64,000 nucleotides of DNA from Arthrobacter sp. MMS18-M83. GTDB taxonomy: Bacteria > Actinomycetota > Actinomycetes > Actinomycetales > Micrococcaceae. Below are positions 27,107 through 36,009 of this stretch, piece after piece. Numbering within the stretch: the first letter of the stretch is position 1; each line of letters begins with the position of its first letter. The stretch is from the NCBI RefSeq assembly GCF_026683955.1, contig NZ_CP113343.1:1798001-1862000 (forward strand). Direction: 5' to 3'. The translations under genes were made by a program, and so were the position numbers. Under the pieces are notes generated by a model. It was not told the DNA's origin. It did no database searches and worked only from the letters and a program-made list of their open reading frames with translations.

Positions 27107-28058
27107 AGTTCACCCACTTCTTTTGGCCCCGCACCTGGATCAAAGTGATGATCAGGATGAAGAGAAACAGAAGCCATGACAAGGCGGATGCTTCGCCTGC
27201 CCGGCCGTAGCGGAACGTGAGGTCATAGATCTGCTGCACTACCACTTGGGATGAATTGTTTGGCCCGCCTCCAGTCATGGCATACACCTGGTCAAACACT
27301 TGGAAACCATTGATCAGTGACAAGACGATGACGAAAAACGTTGATGGAGACAGCATCGGGAGAGTGATGCTGAACAGGCGGCGCCATGGGCCGGCGCCGT
27401 CGACCGTTGCAGCCTCGTAGAGTTCTTCGGGAATGGCCTGCAGCCCGGCGAGCAGAATCACCATGACGAACCCAAGATCTTTCCACGCCGAGGCAAGGAT
27501 GATGGCAGGCATCGACCAAGCCGGGTCTGTCCACCACCCCGGGCCGGCAATGCCGATCAGTCCAAGGAGCCAGTTCACGATGCCGGTGCTGGGGTTCAGC
27601 AGCCAGCGCCAGACGAGCGCCACGACGATCCAGCTAGTTACCACCGGAAGGAAATAGAGGCCCCGAAGCATGCTGCGCCCTTTGATCCGCGCGTTCAGGG
27701 CCAGGGCGATGGCGAGGCCGCCGACATACACCAGGGGTAGGTAACCGACAATGTAATAGACGGTATGAAGGAACGCGCCCTGTGTACCCGGGTCCGTGAC
27801 AAGCCTGGCGTAATTGTCCAGGCCCACCCACTTCATTGAACCCACCAAGTTCCACTGGTTCAGGCTGATCCAGAACGCGGACACCATGGGAACGATCGTG
27901 AAGAATAGCAGCGGCAACGCGCTCGGCAGCAGGAACAACGCAACCGTCAATGCGTACCGAAGACGCGGGGCGGGCTTCCGCCGGATGGGTGCAGGATTGC
28001 CTCCGCGTGTGGTGGTGGCCCTGAGAACGCCTGGCTTGGAATTTCCAACAGTTGTCAT
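27099..28058 (-). CDS. Carbohydrate ABC transporter permease (MalF type)
   Basis: The 319-residue protein has a positively charged N-terminus, six hydrophobic segments and the EAA loop EAATVDGAGPWRRLFSITLP near residues 215-234. TGGGPNNSSQVVVQQIYDLTF is a common MalF-type segment. Its start overlaps the ROK regulator stop by 4 bases, so the regulator and the transporter are translated from one message. Confidence 0.93.
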   Translation of the reverse strand: MTTVGNSKPGVLRATTTRGGNPAPIRRKPAPRLRYALTVALFLLPSALPLLFFTIVPMVSAFWISLNQWNLVGSMKWVGLDNYARLVTDPGTQGAFLHTVYYIVGYLPLVYVGGLAIALALNARIKGRSMLRGLYFLPVVTSWIVVALVWRWLLNPSTGIVNWLLGLIGIAGPGWWTDPAWSMPAIILASAWKDLGFVMVILLAGLQAIPEELYEAATVDGAGPWRRLFSITLPMLSPSTFFVIVLSLINGFQVFDQVYAMTGGGPNNSSQVVVQQIYDLTFRYGRAGEASALSWLLFLFILIITLIQVRGQKKWVNYA

Positions 28059-29269
28059 GACCCGATCGCCTGCTCTATGGGCGAGCTGAGCCGGGCCCTT
28101 ACCCTACGTCCCTGTTCGCCGGAGCTTTCACCGCTGTAGAACGGAGCGGATGCGACCAAGGCGGCTGCACCTCGGGCCCAGCTTTCGTCGTCCCAGGACT
28201 CGGCGATCACAGGAATGCTCCGGCGGTCGGAGGTCAGCGCAGCCCGGAATGATTGCTCGAATCCGGCCTTCCAATGGCTCCAAGCCTTGGTTCCTTCACC
28301 GCTGACAATCACTATTTCCGGGTCAAGCACCTGTACCAGACCGGCGACGATCCGCCCCAGCGGCCGGCCTGCCTCTAGGAAAATGTTCTGCGCCAAAGCG
28401 TCGCCGGCGTCGGCCCGGGCCTGCAAATCAGCCACAGTACCGTCGGGCGGGATCACGCCTGACCTGCGGGCCTGCGCGACGAGCGCCTCTTCACCGATCA
28501 ACGCTTCAATGCAGCCATGGTTGCCACAAGTGCAGCGGGGCCCGTCCATCACCGCAGCGATATGGCCGATTTCGCCGGCTCCGCCGCGGCTGCCGCGGAC
28601 GACTGCGCCCCCGGTCACGAATCCGGCACCGACGCCCTCACCGATGGTGACTACAAGGAAGTCGGCATGATCACGGCCGGGGCCGTAGAGCCGCTCGGCC
28701 ACGGCGAGGGCGTTGACATTGTTCTCCACCAACACCGGCACGCCAAGTTCCCGGCTCAGAACGGCCCCCAGGGGAACCTGCCACCATCCAAGAAGACTTG
28801 AATCGACCACGCCGGTCCCCTGCGCATCCACCGATCCCGGAACACCAACGCCCACACCGAGAATGGGAGCGCCGCCGCCCGCAGCCCGGAACCCCAGGAC
28901 GAGGTCAACCAAGGGGGAAAGGAACGTGACCGAGGAGGCATTGAACGGCCAGCTCTCGGCCCTCACCACCTTTCCGCCCAGCTCTGTTTCGACAAGCGCA
29001 ACGTGGTCTTTAGCAACTTTCATACCAATCACACGCCCGACGGAAGCCACCAGTCCAAGCAGCCGCGCAGGACGCCCGCCGTTGGATGGCGACATCGCCA
29101 ACTCCCTCACGAGACCATCTGAGATGAGGTCTTTCACAAACTGGGTCATCAGTGCCGGCGACACCCCCAGACCCCTGGCTAGGTCGGCGCGGGATGCGCC
29201 GCCAGAGGTGCCCAGAAATGCCAAGATCGCAGAGCGGGTAACGTCAGCGTTGCCATTCGGTCGCGACAT
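28055..29269 (-). CDS. ROK-family transcriptional regulator
   Basis: The 404-residue protein has a winged helix at about residues 10-60 (SRADLARGLGVSPALMTQFV) and a sugar-kinase-like ROK domain with GVGVGVPGSVD, ENNVNALAVAE and the zinc motif CTCGNHGCIE. It is the first gene of the seven-gene operon and overlaps the next by 4 bases, so it probably represses the operon and is released by the imported sugar or its breakdown product. Two direct repeats in front of it (29284-29309) are the likely binding site. Confidence 0.9.
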   Translation of the reverse strand: MSRPNGNADVTRSAILAFLGTSGGASRADLARGLGVSPALMTQFVKDLISDGLVRELAMSPSNGGRPARLLGLVASVGRVIGMKVAKDHVALVETELGGKVVRAESWPFNASSVTFLSPLVDLVLGFRAAGGGAPILGVGVGVPGSVDAQGTGVVDSSLLGWWQVPLGAVLSRELGVPVLVENNVNALAVAERLYGPGRDHADFLVVTIGEGVGAGFVTGGAVVRGSRGGAGEIGHIAAVMDGPRCTCGNHGCIEALIGEEALVAQARRSGVIPPDGTVADLQARADAGDALAQNIFLEAGRPLGRIVAGLVQVLDPEIVIVSGEGTKAWSHWKAGFEQSFRAALTSDRRSIPVIAESWDDESWARGAAALVASAPFYSGESSGEQGRRVRARLSSPIEQAIGS

Positions 29270-29283
29270 GTGAACTCCTTTGT

Positions 29284-29309
29284 TTAGAACTAAATAAAGA
29301 TTAGAACTA
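29284..29309 (-). promoter_or_regulatory. Candidate ROK operator: repeated TAGTTCTAA
   Basis: On the minus strand TAGTTCTAA occurs twice, at 29309-29301 and 29292-29284, spaced 17 bases start to start, just upstream of the ROK start codon. The first nine bases are identical in both copies. The surrounding sequence is A/T-rich and could hold a promoter. Binding by the ROK protein is inferred from position. Confidence 0.55.
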
Positions 29310-29546
29310 TGTTGTAGGTCACGTCAAGGGAATGTTTGCAGGCTCAGGCATTGGTCCGTTCACAGATGGTCAAAATGGTCGCACCGACCGAACATCATCA
29401 CGCCAAGTGCGACCGCATCCGTCGTCGCACCGTCGTAAAAGTGAGCGAGCGAGGGCGAAAAACGCGCTACGAGTGAGGGAGCGTCACTCAAAAACGCTCC
29501 AAAAGTGCAGGAGGGTCGGGAGTGGGCTCGAACGCTCCCCCGCGCG

Positions 29547-30095
29547 TCAGGAGGCGAGCAGTCCGTCCGCGACGATCGCGAGCATCGATGCCGCCGCGTC
29601 GGCGGGAAGCTCGCTGTTGTCTACGACGGCGGCCACGCCGCCCACGAGCCGGCTGATTTGCATTGCCTCGACCCCGGGACGCAGGGCAGAGTCCAACGCC
29701 TCGATCACGCGCTGATTGGCGCCGAGGTAGGTCTGGCACTTCGCTGCAAACGGAGACCCGGGATCGCCCAGCGCGGCAGTGATCCGCGCGGCCGCACCCT
29801 TGTGTTCTGTCAGCATGGCCGCATAGTCGGTCAACCAGGTCACCAACTGCTCCCGTGCCGGGGCGTCGAGGGCGAGCGCTCGCTCGACAGCCGCGTTGAC
29901 CTTTTCCGCCCAAGCTTCCAGGACCGCGTCGTACAGGGACTCTTTGGTCGGAAAGTGGCGGTAAAGCGTGCCGGGGCCAACCTCGGCCGCCTTGGCGACT
30001 TCGTCCATCGAAACGGATTCGAAGCCTTTGGCGCGGAAGAGGGCACGCGCAACTTCCACGATTCGATCGCGGTTACGTTGAGCGTCAGCGCGCAC
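29547..30095 (-). CDS. TetR-family repressor
   Basis: The 182-residue regulator has the TetR helix-turn-helix: RIVEVARALFRAKGFESVS, then MDEVAKAAEVGPGTLYRHFPTKESLYDAV at about residues 31-59. The variable C-terminal domain would bind the ligand. The GTG at 30095 is chosen because GGAAGGG lies 8 bases upstream; the frame extends 7 codons further to a TTG without a ribosome site. It is divergent from an MFS exporter with a palindrome between them, the usual arrangement for self- and exporter-repression. Confidence 0.92.
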   Translation of the reverse strand: MRADAQRNRDRIVEVARALFRAKGFESVSMDEVAKAAEVGPGTLYRHFPTKESLYDAVLEAWAEKVNAAVERALALDAPAREQLVTWLTDYAAMLTEHKGAAARITAALGDPGSPFAAKCQTYLGANQRVIEALDSALRPGVEAMQISRLVGGVAAVVDNSELPADAAASMLAIVADGLLAS

Positions 30096-30128
30096 GGAAA
30101 CCAGCCCTTCCAACAAAATGATTGCAAA

Positions 30129-30145
30129 ACGGAGAGTGTCTCCGT
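30129..30145. promoter_or_regulatory. Palindromic operator between TetR and MFS genes
   Basis: ACGGAGAGTGTCTCCGT is a perfect inverted repeat with 7-base arms and a 3-base centre. A related imperfect copy, GCGGAGTAACTCTCC, follows at 30156-30170. Both lie between the divergent starts and are probably TetR sites. Confidence 0.68.
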
Positions 30146-30214
30146 ATAGTTCTAAGCGGAGTAACTCTCCTCTTAGTGTACGTCAGCCCCCTCGGCTAGA
30201 ACAGGACACCTCCC

Positions 30215-31621
30215 ATGACACCCACAATCGCCACACGCGCACCCGCCGGGATCGCAAGATCCGGCCGCGCCGGCAGCATTGGCCTCTGGCTGGTCATGCT
30301 GGCCCAACTCATGCTTGTCCTCGACGCGACAGTCGTGAACGTCGCGCTGCCCCACATCGCCACCGATCTCCACTTCAACCGGGCCGAGCTCAGCTGGGTC
30401 CTGAACGGCTACGCCGTCGCGTTTGGCGGCCTCTTGCTGCTCGGTGGACGGATCGGAGACGTCTTCGGCCGTCGTCGCACCTTCCTGGTGGGCGTCGCAG
30501 CCTTCACGCTCTTCTCACTGCTCGGCGGCCTGGCCACCTCGCCGCTCCTCCTCGTCCTCGCACGCGCACTGCAAGGCCTTGGTGCCGCGTTCGCCGCCCC
30601 GAGCGTGCTCGCACTCATCACCACAACCGCAAAGGACGACGGCGCGCGGAACCGAGCGCTCGCATTGTTCTCCGCGATTGCCTCAATGGGTGGCGCGCTC
30701 GGTCTCATCCTCGGCGGCTTGCTCACGGACACCACCAGCTGGCGGTGGACGCTCTTCATCAACGTGCCGATCGGCGTCGTGGTCCTCATTGCGGTGCCGC
30801 GCCTGGTCGCCGAAACCCCCCGGAGGCCCGGCCGTTTCGACATCCTCGGAGCGGTGACCGCCACCGGCGGCGCCGTCGCCATTGTGTGGGCCTTCATTCA
30901 GGCGGGCGACGTCGGCTGGTCCAGCCCGCGGACCATCGGCGGCCTCGTTGTCGGCGCGGCACTGATCGTAGTGCTCGCCGTCACCGAACGGAGAGTGGCC
31001 CACCCCCTGCTCCGCCCGCAGCTGCTACGCAGTCCGAGCCGAGTGGCGGCACTGGCGGCGATGGCGGCCACTTATGGCGGGATGCTGGCGATGTTCTTCC
31101 TCATGGTCCAGTACCTCGAAGACGATCTGCACCTCACGCCCATGATGACCGGACTGGCGTTCCTGCCGATGCCACTGAGCATCTTCGCGATGTCACGGAT
31201 CGTTCCGCGACTGCTCGAGCGGGTCGGGGCGGTCCGACTGGTCATCCTAGGCGCCGCACTTCGCGTCGTCGCCTTCCTGCCGCTCACGCAGCTAAGCGCG
31301 GACACCCCCTTCGCCCTTGTCTTGCTTGCCCTTCTGGGCACCGGAATCTCTGCCGGCCTGACGTTCATGCCGCTCACGACGCTCGCACTCCGCAACGTCG
31401 AACCCGAGCACGCAGGGTCCGCCTCCGGGCTCTTCCAGACAATGCAGCAGCTTGGCGGCGCCGTCGGCCTGGCCATCGTGGCTTCGACCTACGCGGCCTT
31501 CGCCATCCCGGGCGACTTCCTGACCGGAGGGAGGGCCGGGTTCTGGTCCGCGACCGTTCTCTCGGCGCTCGCGCTGGCCGCCGTCGTCGGGCTGGTCTTC
31601 AAACCCCGGAAGGTGGCCTGA
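30215..31621 (+). CDS. MFS multidrug exporter of EmrB/QacA type
   Basis: The 468-residue protein has about 14 hydrophobic segments. Motif A is GGRIGDVFGRRRTF near residue 75, and motif C is SMGGALGLILGGLLTD near 155-170, both diagnostic of DHA2 drug:proton antiporters. The N-terminal segment LVLDATVVNVALPHI matches the family's D-box. AGGA precedes the ATG. The adjacent TetR gene probably controls it and responds to the exported compound. Confidence 0.93.
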   Translation: MTPTIATRAPAGIARSGRAGSIGLWLVMLAQLMLVLDATVVNVALPHIATDLHFNRAELSWVLNGYAVAFGGLLLLGGRIGDVFGRRRTFLVGVAAFTLFSLLGGLATSPLLLVLARALQGLGAAFAAPSVLALITTTAKDDGARNRALALFSAIASMGGALGLILGGLLTDTTSWRWTLFINVPIGVVVLIAVPRLVAETPRRPGRFDILGAVTATGGAVAIVWAFIQAGDVGWSSPRTIGGLVVGAALIVVLAVTERRVAHPLLRPQLLRSPSRVAALAAMAATYGGMLAMFFLMVQYLEDDLHLTPMMTGLAFLPMPLSIFAMSRIVPRLLERVGAVRLVILGAALRVVAFLPLTQLSADTPFALVLLALLGTGISAGLTFMPLTTLALRNVEPEHAGSASGLFQTMQQLGGAVGLAIVASTYAAFAIPGDFLTGGRAGFWSATVLSALALAAVVGLVFKPRKVA

Positions 31622-31667
31622 GAGGCGCGCCTTCCCCGGCGGACGCCGGACATGGCAGACTTCGGCC

Positions 31668-31940
31668 ATGAGTATCGAGCACTGGTGGCCGAAGCTGAAG
31701 CCGTCCACCCAGAAATGGCTGATCGAGAACAATGGCGACGCGGTACCCCAGGAAGTGGTTACGGAGATTACCCAAGCTGGCGGGCCGGCCACTTCCGATG
31801 CATGGTGGTCCGGTCAGAAGGAGCCCACGGGGTTTTATTTCCCGGACGAGGCGGTCGACTGGATCGAGGCGGTGGCGAACGACGAGGCCGTAGCGAACGG
31901 CGAGGCGGTAGCGAACGGCGACGAGCGCGGCCGGCCCTAA
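31668..31940 (+). CDS. Small hypothetical protein with EAVANG repeats
   Basis: The 90-residue protein reads MSIEHWWPKLKPSTQKWLIENNGD at the front, a pattern I have only seen in unnamed actinobacterial proteins. The end contains three copies of a six-residue unit, EAVAND/EAVANG/EAVANG, from a tandem repeat. No membrane segment or motif is visible. It runs into the convergent DinB-type gene with a 4-base overlap of the two 3' ends. Confidence 0.6.
   Translation: MSIEHWWPKLKPSTQKWLIENNGDAVPQEVVTEITQAGGPATSDAWWSGQKEPTGFYFPDEAVDWIEAVANDEAVANGEAVANGDERGRP
31866..31919. repeat. Triplicated 18-base in-frame repeat
   Basis: Units of about GAGGCGGTAGCGAACGGC lie at 31866-31883, 31884-31901 and 31902-31919 with three or fewer differences. 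They encode the EAVANG repeats of the small protein. Confidence 0.8.
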
Positions 31941-32446
31941 CGGCCCGAGGACTTCAGTCCCTTGGCGTAAGCGGCTTGCCCCACGTGCTGAAGGCAATCG
32001 GCAATAGTGCTGACCAACCGCACACCGACGGTGACGGGCGGGTTCCAGCGGGTGTCGACGATGCGATCAAGGTCCCCATCGCCGAGAGTTCTCAGGAACC
32101 CCACCGTCTGCCGGTGGACGGCGTCGTAATATTCGAGCAAAAGCTCCGGCCGGGCCTGGACCGCGTCGACTTTGTCGCTCGTGTGGCCGTAGCCGGTGTC
32201 CCGTTCGGGCAGCGGCAGGTTGAAGCGACCGGCAAAACCCTGCGAGGTCCAGACCTGTTCCAAACCGGCCGCGGCGGCGACTTGGACGTCCTCTACCCTG
32301 CTGAGGTGCCAGATCAACCACGCAATCGAGTTTCCGCTCCCTGCGGGCCGACGGACCAAAGACTCGTCGTCGACCCCCTCGAGAGTGGCGGCAACGGTGT
32401 CATGGATCCGGCCGAAGGCATCCAGCAGCAGTTCGTTGGATTTCAT
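31937..32446 (-). CDS. DinB/mycothiol-transferase-like protein
   Basis: The 169-residue protein is a DinB-fold four-helix protein of the DUF664 type, with histidines H47 (LIWHLSRVEDVQ) and H154 (DCLQHVGQAAY) in the usual metal-site positions. The family includes mycothiol-dependent enzymes of actinobacteria that detoxify or isomerise small molecules. GAGGAGG precedes the ATG. Substrate unknown. Confidence 0.85.
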   Translation of the reverse strand: MKSNELLLDAFGRIHDTVAATLEGVDDESLVRRPAGSGNSIAWLIWHLSRVEDVQVAAAAGLEQVWTSQGFAGRFNLPLPERDTGYGHTSDKVDAVQARPELLLEYYDAVHRQTVGFLRTLGDGDLDRIVDTRWNPPVTVGVRLVSTIADCLQHVGQAAYAKGLKSSGR

Positions 32447-32455
32447 CGCGCCTCC

Positions 32456-32794
32456 TCATTTTGTTCCTCGCTGAGACCCCACGAAGTCCAAGGCCTCACG
32501 AGCCAGGGCCAGCCATGACTCCTCTTCGTCGGATGTGACGGTGAGCCACTCCCTCATCGCACGACCCTTGCCGGCGTCGAACGGCGCACCAATTCCGGTT
32601 TCGATCAGCGTCTCGACCCGCTGGTGTGGCAGCTTCACCACAAGCCTGCCTCCGGAAATCATCGCAAAAATCGAGCCGTGGACCTTCAGCGCGTTCGAAC
32701 CGAATCCGTGCTTCCCTGGTTCACCCGGAACGCTCACCCCGGGGCTGGCCCGGAATTCATCGACCAGTGTACTGAAACGCTCCTCAGGCAGCAT
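32456..32794 (-). CDS. TfoX/Sxy N-terminal-like protein
   Basis: The 112-residue protein contains GSNALKVHGSIFAMISGGRLVVKLP, then GIGAPFDAGKGRAMREWLTV, the pattern of the TfoX N-terminal domain. In proteobacteria this domain occurs in competence regulators; in actinobacteria the short stand-alone versions have no proven role. It ends 10 bases before the DinB-type gene and is probably co-transcribed with it. Confidence 0.78.
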   Translation of the reverse strand: MLPEERFSTLVDEFRASPGVSVPGEPGKHGFGSNALKVHGSIFAMISGGRLVVKLPHQRVETLIETGIGAPFDAGKGRAMREWLTVTSDEEESWLALAREALDFVGSQRGTK

Positions 32795-32926
32795 GGGAAC
32801 ATCTTCCCGCCCCGGATGTCGGGGAACAACCGATAACCGTGAGCGAAATTACTGGGCCGACGCATCCGGCGATCCACAGGCATAAGCTACAAGCAGAACG
32901 TCTCTTCCATCGCCGGGGAGCTCATC

Positions 32927-33250
32927 ATGGACACTGAATTCGCAGACGTCATCGGTCATGATGTCACCACGATCACCTGCCTCTGCGGTAATACCGTCAG
33001 CAAAGAGGGGTTGATTCAGGCCAACTCGCACGGGGTCCCTGTTTACGCCGGAGGAGACTCCCCTGTTCCGCCGGGGCTGGCCGCGTGGCCCGAAGACGAG
33101 GATCTATACACCCTGTGTCCGGCATGCGGACGCGTTTACCATGACACGGTCATTGAAGAGACAGGGACCGCGCCCGTTGCCTTCCAGGTCGATGTCACTG
33201 CCGGCCCGATCGCTGAGGCGATCCGGATTCACTGGGACCTCAACACTTAG
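32927..33250 (+). CDS. Hypothetical zinc-ribbon-like protein
   Basis: The 107-residue protein has a CLC pair (C18, C20) and a CPAC pair near residues 64-67, spaced as in a zinc ribbon with a long insertion between the knuckles. GGGGAG stands before the ATG. The rest has no membrane segment or known domain. I do not recognise the family. Confidence 0.68.
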   Translation: MDTEFADVIGHDVTTITCLCGNTVSKEGLIQANSHGVPVYAGGDSPVPPGLAAWPEDEDLYTLCPACGRVYHDTVIEETGTAPVAFQVDVTAGPIAEAIRIHWDLNT

Positions 33251-33309
33251 GTGTCTTCCCCGGGTTGTGTCTTCCCGGGTTGTGTCTTCCCGGGTTGTGT
33301 CTTCCCGGG
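33251..33309. repeat. Four tandem copies of a 15-base unit
   Basis: The unit TTGTGTCTTCCCGGG occurs perfectly three times (33265-33279, 33280-33294, 33295-33309) after a slightly changed first copy (33251-33264). The array starts right after the stop of the zinc-ribbon gene. Each copy holds the self-complementary CCCGGG. Confidence 0.9.
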
Positions 33310-33414
33310 GCGGCCGGCCGGTGGTGACCGGCCGGCTCCTAGTTTCTCCCACAGTCTTCGGTCGACGGTGAGGGCGGGGCTAAAAATGTCCGAGCCCCGT
33401 GACAGTGTTGGTTT

Positions 33415-35115
33415 ATGGAAGGCATCGGTCAATTCGTGGCACGTCGGGCGGCCCCGCCCGATGGCGGGATTGCGTCGCTGGGACGCCTTTCCCGCCGCCT
33501 GAGGCCCGTCCCTGCCCTCCATGCCGAGCTTCAAAACCAGTCCGCCGCGCCGTCGCTGGCAAGTGGCATTGATCAGGCCGCGGCGGCGATGGATGCGCTG
33601 CGCGCAACGGCTGTCTCCGAGGCCCGGCTGTTTGGTTTCCCCGAGGCCGCTGATTTCGCCGGCAAGGTCGAGGAGATCTCGCGGACGGTGGAGTTTTTGC
33701 AGATCGTGGCAGCCCAGGCCGTGGAGCGGACGCGGCGCGAAGCCCAAACGGCACGGCAGTCATCCCCGGCGCCGGGGTGGAGGACGGGCTGGACCGGGCC
33801 CGCCGCAGCCGCAGCAGAACCGGCAACCGCATCCGACCCCGAGGTTCCGGCGTCGGCACCCGCGGCCAGCCCTGCGGACGCGGCAGCCGTGGTTGACGAC
33901 GGCTACCGGAACGCGGCCGAATTCCTGCGGGCCAGGCTGCGGATCGGCATCGGCGAGGCGCGTCGCCGGCTCGCGGTCGCCTCCGCCGTGCTCCCGCAGA
34001 CCGGGATCGCCGGGCAGGAAATACCCGCACGGCACGGGGTACTCGCCGCGGCCCTGTCCTCGGCAGCCGTGCCGTCCCGCTCGGCCACGGTGATCAGCCT
34101 TGCCCTGGACCAGGTGCGGCACCTCGCCGACACGGACACCGCCCAGCAGATGGAACAGGCACTGACCAGCACCGCGGTGCAGAGCGATCCCGATTTCGTG
34201 TCCCGGATGGCCAAGCGCTGGGTCGATGCCATCGACCAGGACGGACCCGAACCCAGCGAGGAAGAACTCCGCCACCGCCAAGGAGCGTTCATCCGCACAC
34301 CCCGCCGCGGCCTGCACCACCTGGAAATCTTCGCCACCGCCGAACAATTCGAGACCCTCGCCACCGTCATGAACACCGCCGCCAACCCGCGCCTCCGCCA
34401 CGATACCGACGGATCACCGGATCCGGATCCAGGCAGCAACACCGGCAGCAACACCGGCGCCGCCGGAGGGTTTTCGGAGCACGACGCCGCCGCCCGCCCG
34501 TCCCTGGATCGCCGCTCGCGGGCGCAGAAGCTCCTTGACGGGCTCGTCGGGGCCTGCGGAGCGGCCCTGTCCACCGGCGAGCTGCCCGCCGCGGGCGGTC
34601 TCCGGCCGCAGGTCATAGTGACCATCGACTACCGCGAGCTGCTCGAGCGCGTCGAACACCAAACCACCGCCGCGAATCCCCGGCTGAGCACCGGCGCGTC
34701 CACGTTCCAGGGCCCGATCCACCCCTCGGTCATCCGCAAGATCGCCTGCGACGCCGACATCATCCCCGTCCTGCTCGGCAGCGACAGCCGCATCCTGGAC
34801 ATCGGCCGCACCACCAGGGTGTTCCCGCCCCACATCCGCAAAGCCATCACCGCCCGCGACCAAGGCTGCGCCTTCCCCGATTGCGACATCCCCGCATCCT
34901 GGTGCGAAGCCCACCACATCACCTACTGGTCCCACGGCGGCACCACCGGAACCGACAACGGCGTCCTGCTCTGCAGCCACCACCACCACGTCATCCACAA
35001 AGAACACTGGACCATCACCACGGACTCCGGAGCGGCATGGTTCAAACCCCCGCCCCACATCGATCCCCGCCAAACACCCCGACGCAACCACTACTTCAGA
35101 CCCACCCGGACATGA
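33415..35115 (+). CDS. DUF222/HNH endonuclease-signature protein
   Basis: The 566-residue protein has an N-terminal DUF222 region (about residues 40-330, with RARLRIGIGEARRRLAVAS and HHLEIFATAEQFETLATVM) and a C-terminal HNH motif from about residue 484: CAFPDCDIPASWCEAHHI, then SHGGTTGTDNGVLLCSHHHHVIH. The family is highly repeated in actinobacterial genomes and is thought to consist of selfish or homing-type genes. A low-complexity Asn/Gly segment lies near residues 341-353. The ATG at 33415 has no Shine-Dalgarno, so the transcript may be leaderless. Confidence 0.9.
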   Translation: MEGIGQFVARRAAPPDGGIASLGRLSRRLRPVPALHAELQNQSAAPSLASGIDQAAAAMDALRATAVSEARLFGFPEAADFAGKVEEISRTVEFLQIVAAQAVERTRREAQTARQSSPAPGWRTGWTGPAAAAAEPATASDPEVPASAPAASPADAAAVVDDGYRNAAEFLRARLRIGIGEARRRLAVASAVLPQTGIAGQEIPARHGVLAAALSSAAVPSRSATVISLALDQVRHLADTDTAQQMEQALTSTAVQSDPDFVSRMAKRWVDAIDQDGPEPSEEELRHRQGAFIRTPRRGLHHLEIFATAEQFETLATVMNTAANPRLRHDTDGSPDPDPGSNTGSNTGAAGGFSEHDAAARPSLDRRSRAQKLLDGLVGACGAALSTGELPAAGGLRPQVIVTIDYRELLERVEHQTTAANPRLSTGASTFQGPIHPSVIRKIACDADIIPVLLGSDSRILDIGRTTRVFPPHIRKAITARDQGCAFPDCDIPASWCEAHHITYWSHGGTTGTDNGVLLCSHHHHVIHKEHWTITTDSGAAWFKPPPHIDPRQTPRRNHYFRPTRT

Positions 35116-35187
35116 AGCCGCCCAGACACGAAACGCGCCCGCACACGACAGGAACGCGTTGGCCGTGCCCTTTGGCCCTCAGAACCA

Positions 35188-35217
35188 TTGACATGTGACT
35201 AAATGGTCACCTATCCT
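35188..35217 (+). promoter_or_regulatory. Promoter with operator in its spacer, giving a leaderless message
   Basis: TTGACA (35188-35193) and TATCCT (35212-35217) are spaced 18 bases apart, a good sigma-70-type pair. The expected start of transcription is the A of the ATG at 35224, 7 bases after the -10 box. The spacer contains GTGAC (35195-35199) and GTCAC (35206-35210), an inverted repeat suited to the ArsR-type product of this gene. Confidence 0.72.
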
Positions 35218-35223
35218 AAATCC

Positions 35224-35979
35224 ATGGACGCCGTCTTCAAGGCACTCTCCGACCCCACCCGCAGGGACCTGCTCGATGAGCTCTTCCGCGAGGACGGGCA
35301 GACGCTGAGCGCGCTTGAAGGACGGTTCGATATGACCCGCTTCGGGATCATGAAGCACCTCAAGATCCTTGAGGAGGCCGGGCTGGTTGTGACCCGCCGT
35401 CGCGGTCGCGAAAAGCTCCATTTCCTGAATCCGGTACCCATCAGGCTCGTCCACGACCGCTGGGTGAGCAAATATGCAGAACCATGGGCCGCTGCCTTGA
35501 GCGACCTCAAAACCAGATTGGAAAGTCCCGTGGAAAAGATCTTCGAAATCTACATCAAGACCACTCCGGAACGGCTTTGGGAAGCCATCACGGACAGCGA
35601 CATCCGCAGCAAATACCAGTTCGGCAACACCCACACCGCTGACTGGACGCCTGGCGGCCACTACGAGATGCACAACCCCAAGGCCAACGGAATGGTCCTG
35701 GGCGAAGGCGAAAACGTGGAGGTCGATCCCCCGCGGCGGCTCGTCCAGACAATGCGCGCGCTCTGGGGCGAGGACGTCAAAGCCGAGGGCACCTCGCGCG
35801 TCACCTGGGAGATCGAGCCGGTGGGCGATTCCTGCCACCTGACCGTCACCCACAGCGAGCTGCGCGAAGGCGGCAACGACCAGATCTACGGCGGTTGGCC
35901 GATGATCCTCTCCGGCCTGAAGACCTGGCTGGAGACCGGCGAGGTTCTCACGACTCCGGGTTCGCTGATGTACGCCTAA
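35224..35979 (+). CDS. ArsR-type HTH fused to SRPBCC (AHSA1) domain
   Basis: The 251-residue protein has an ArsR winged helix in residues 1-90 (MDAVFKALSDPTRRDLLDELF, then MTRFGIMKHLKILEEAGLV) and an SRPBCC ligand-binding domain in residues 100-245 (EIYIKTTPERLWEAITDSD, then WPMILSGLKTWLETG). No metal-binding cysteines are visible, so it senses an organic ligand if anything. The start at 35224 is chosen over the upstream ATG at 35203, since the promoter places the transcript start there and typical homologues begin with MDAVFKAL. Confidence 0.88.
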   Translation: MDAVFKALSDPTRRDLLDELFREDGQTLSALEGRFDMTRFGIMKHLKILEEAGLVVTRRRGREKLHFLNPVPIRLVHDRWVSKYAEPWAAALSDLKTRLESPVEKIFEIYIKTTPERLWEAITDSDIRSKYQFGNTHTADWTPGGHYEMHNPKANGMVLGEGENVEVDPPRRLVQTMRALWGEDVKAEGTSRVTWEIEPVGDSCHLTVTHSELREGGNDQIYGGWPMILSGLKTWLETGEVLTTPGSLMYA

Positions 35980-36009
35980 GAGCGGACGACGGCGCGCCCG
36001 GGCGCGTCG

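Noticed and set aside
33251..33309. CRISPR-like array
   Set aside because: The units are directly adjacent 15-base tandem repeats without spacers.
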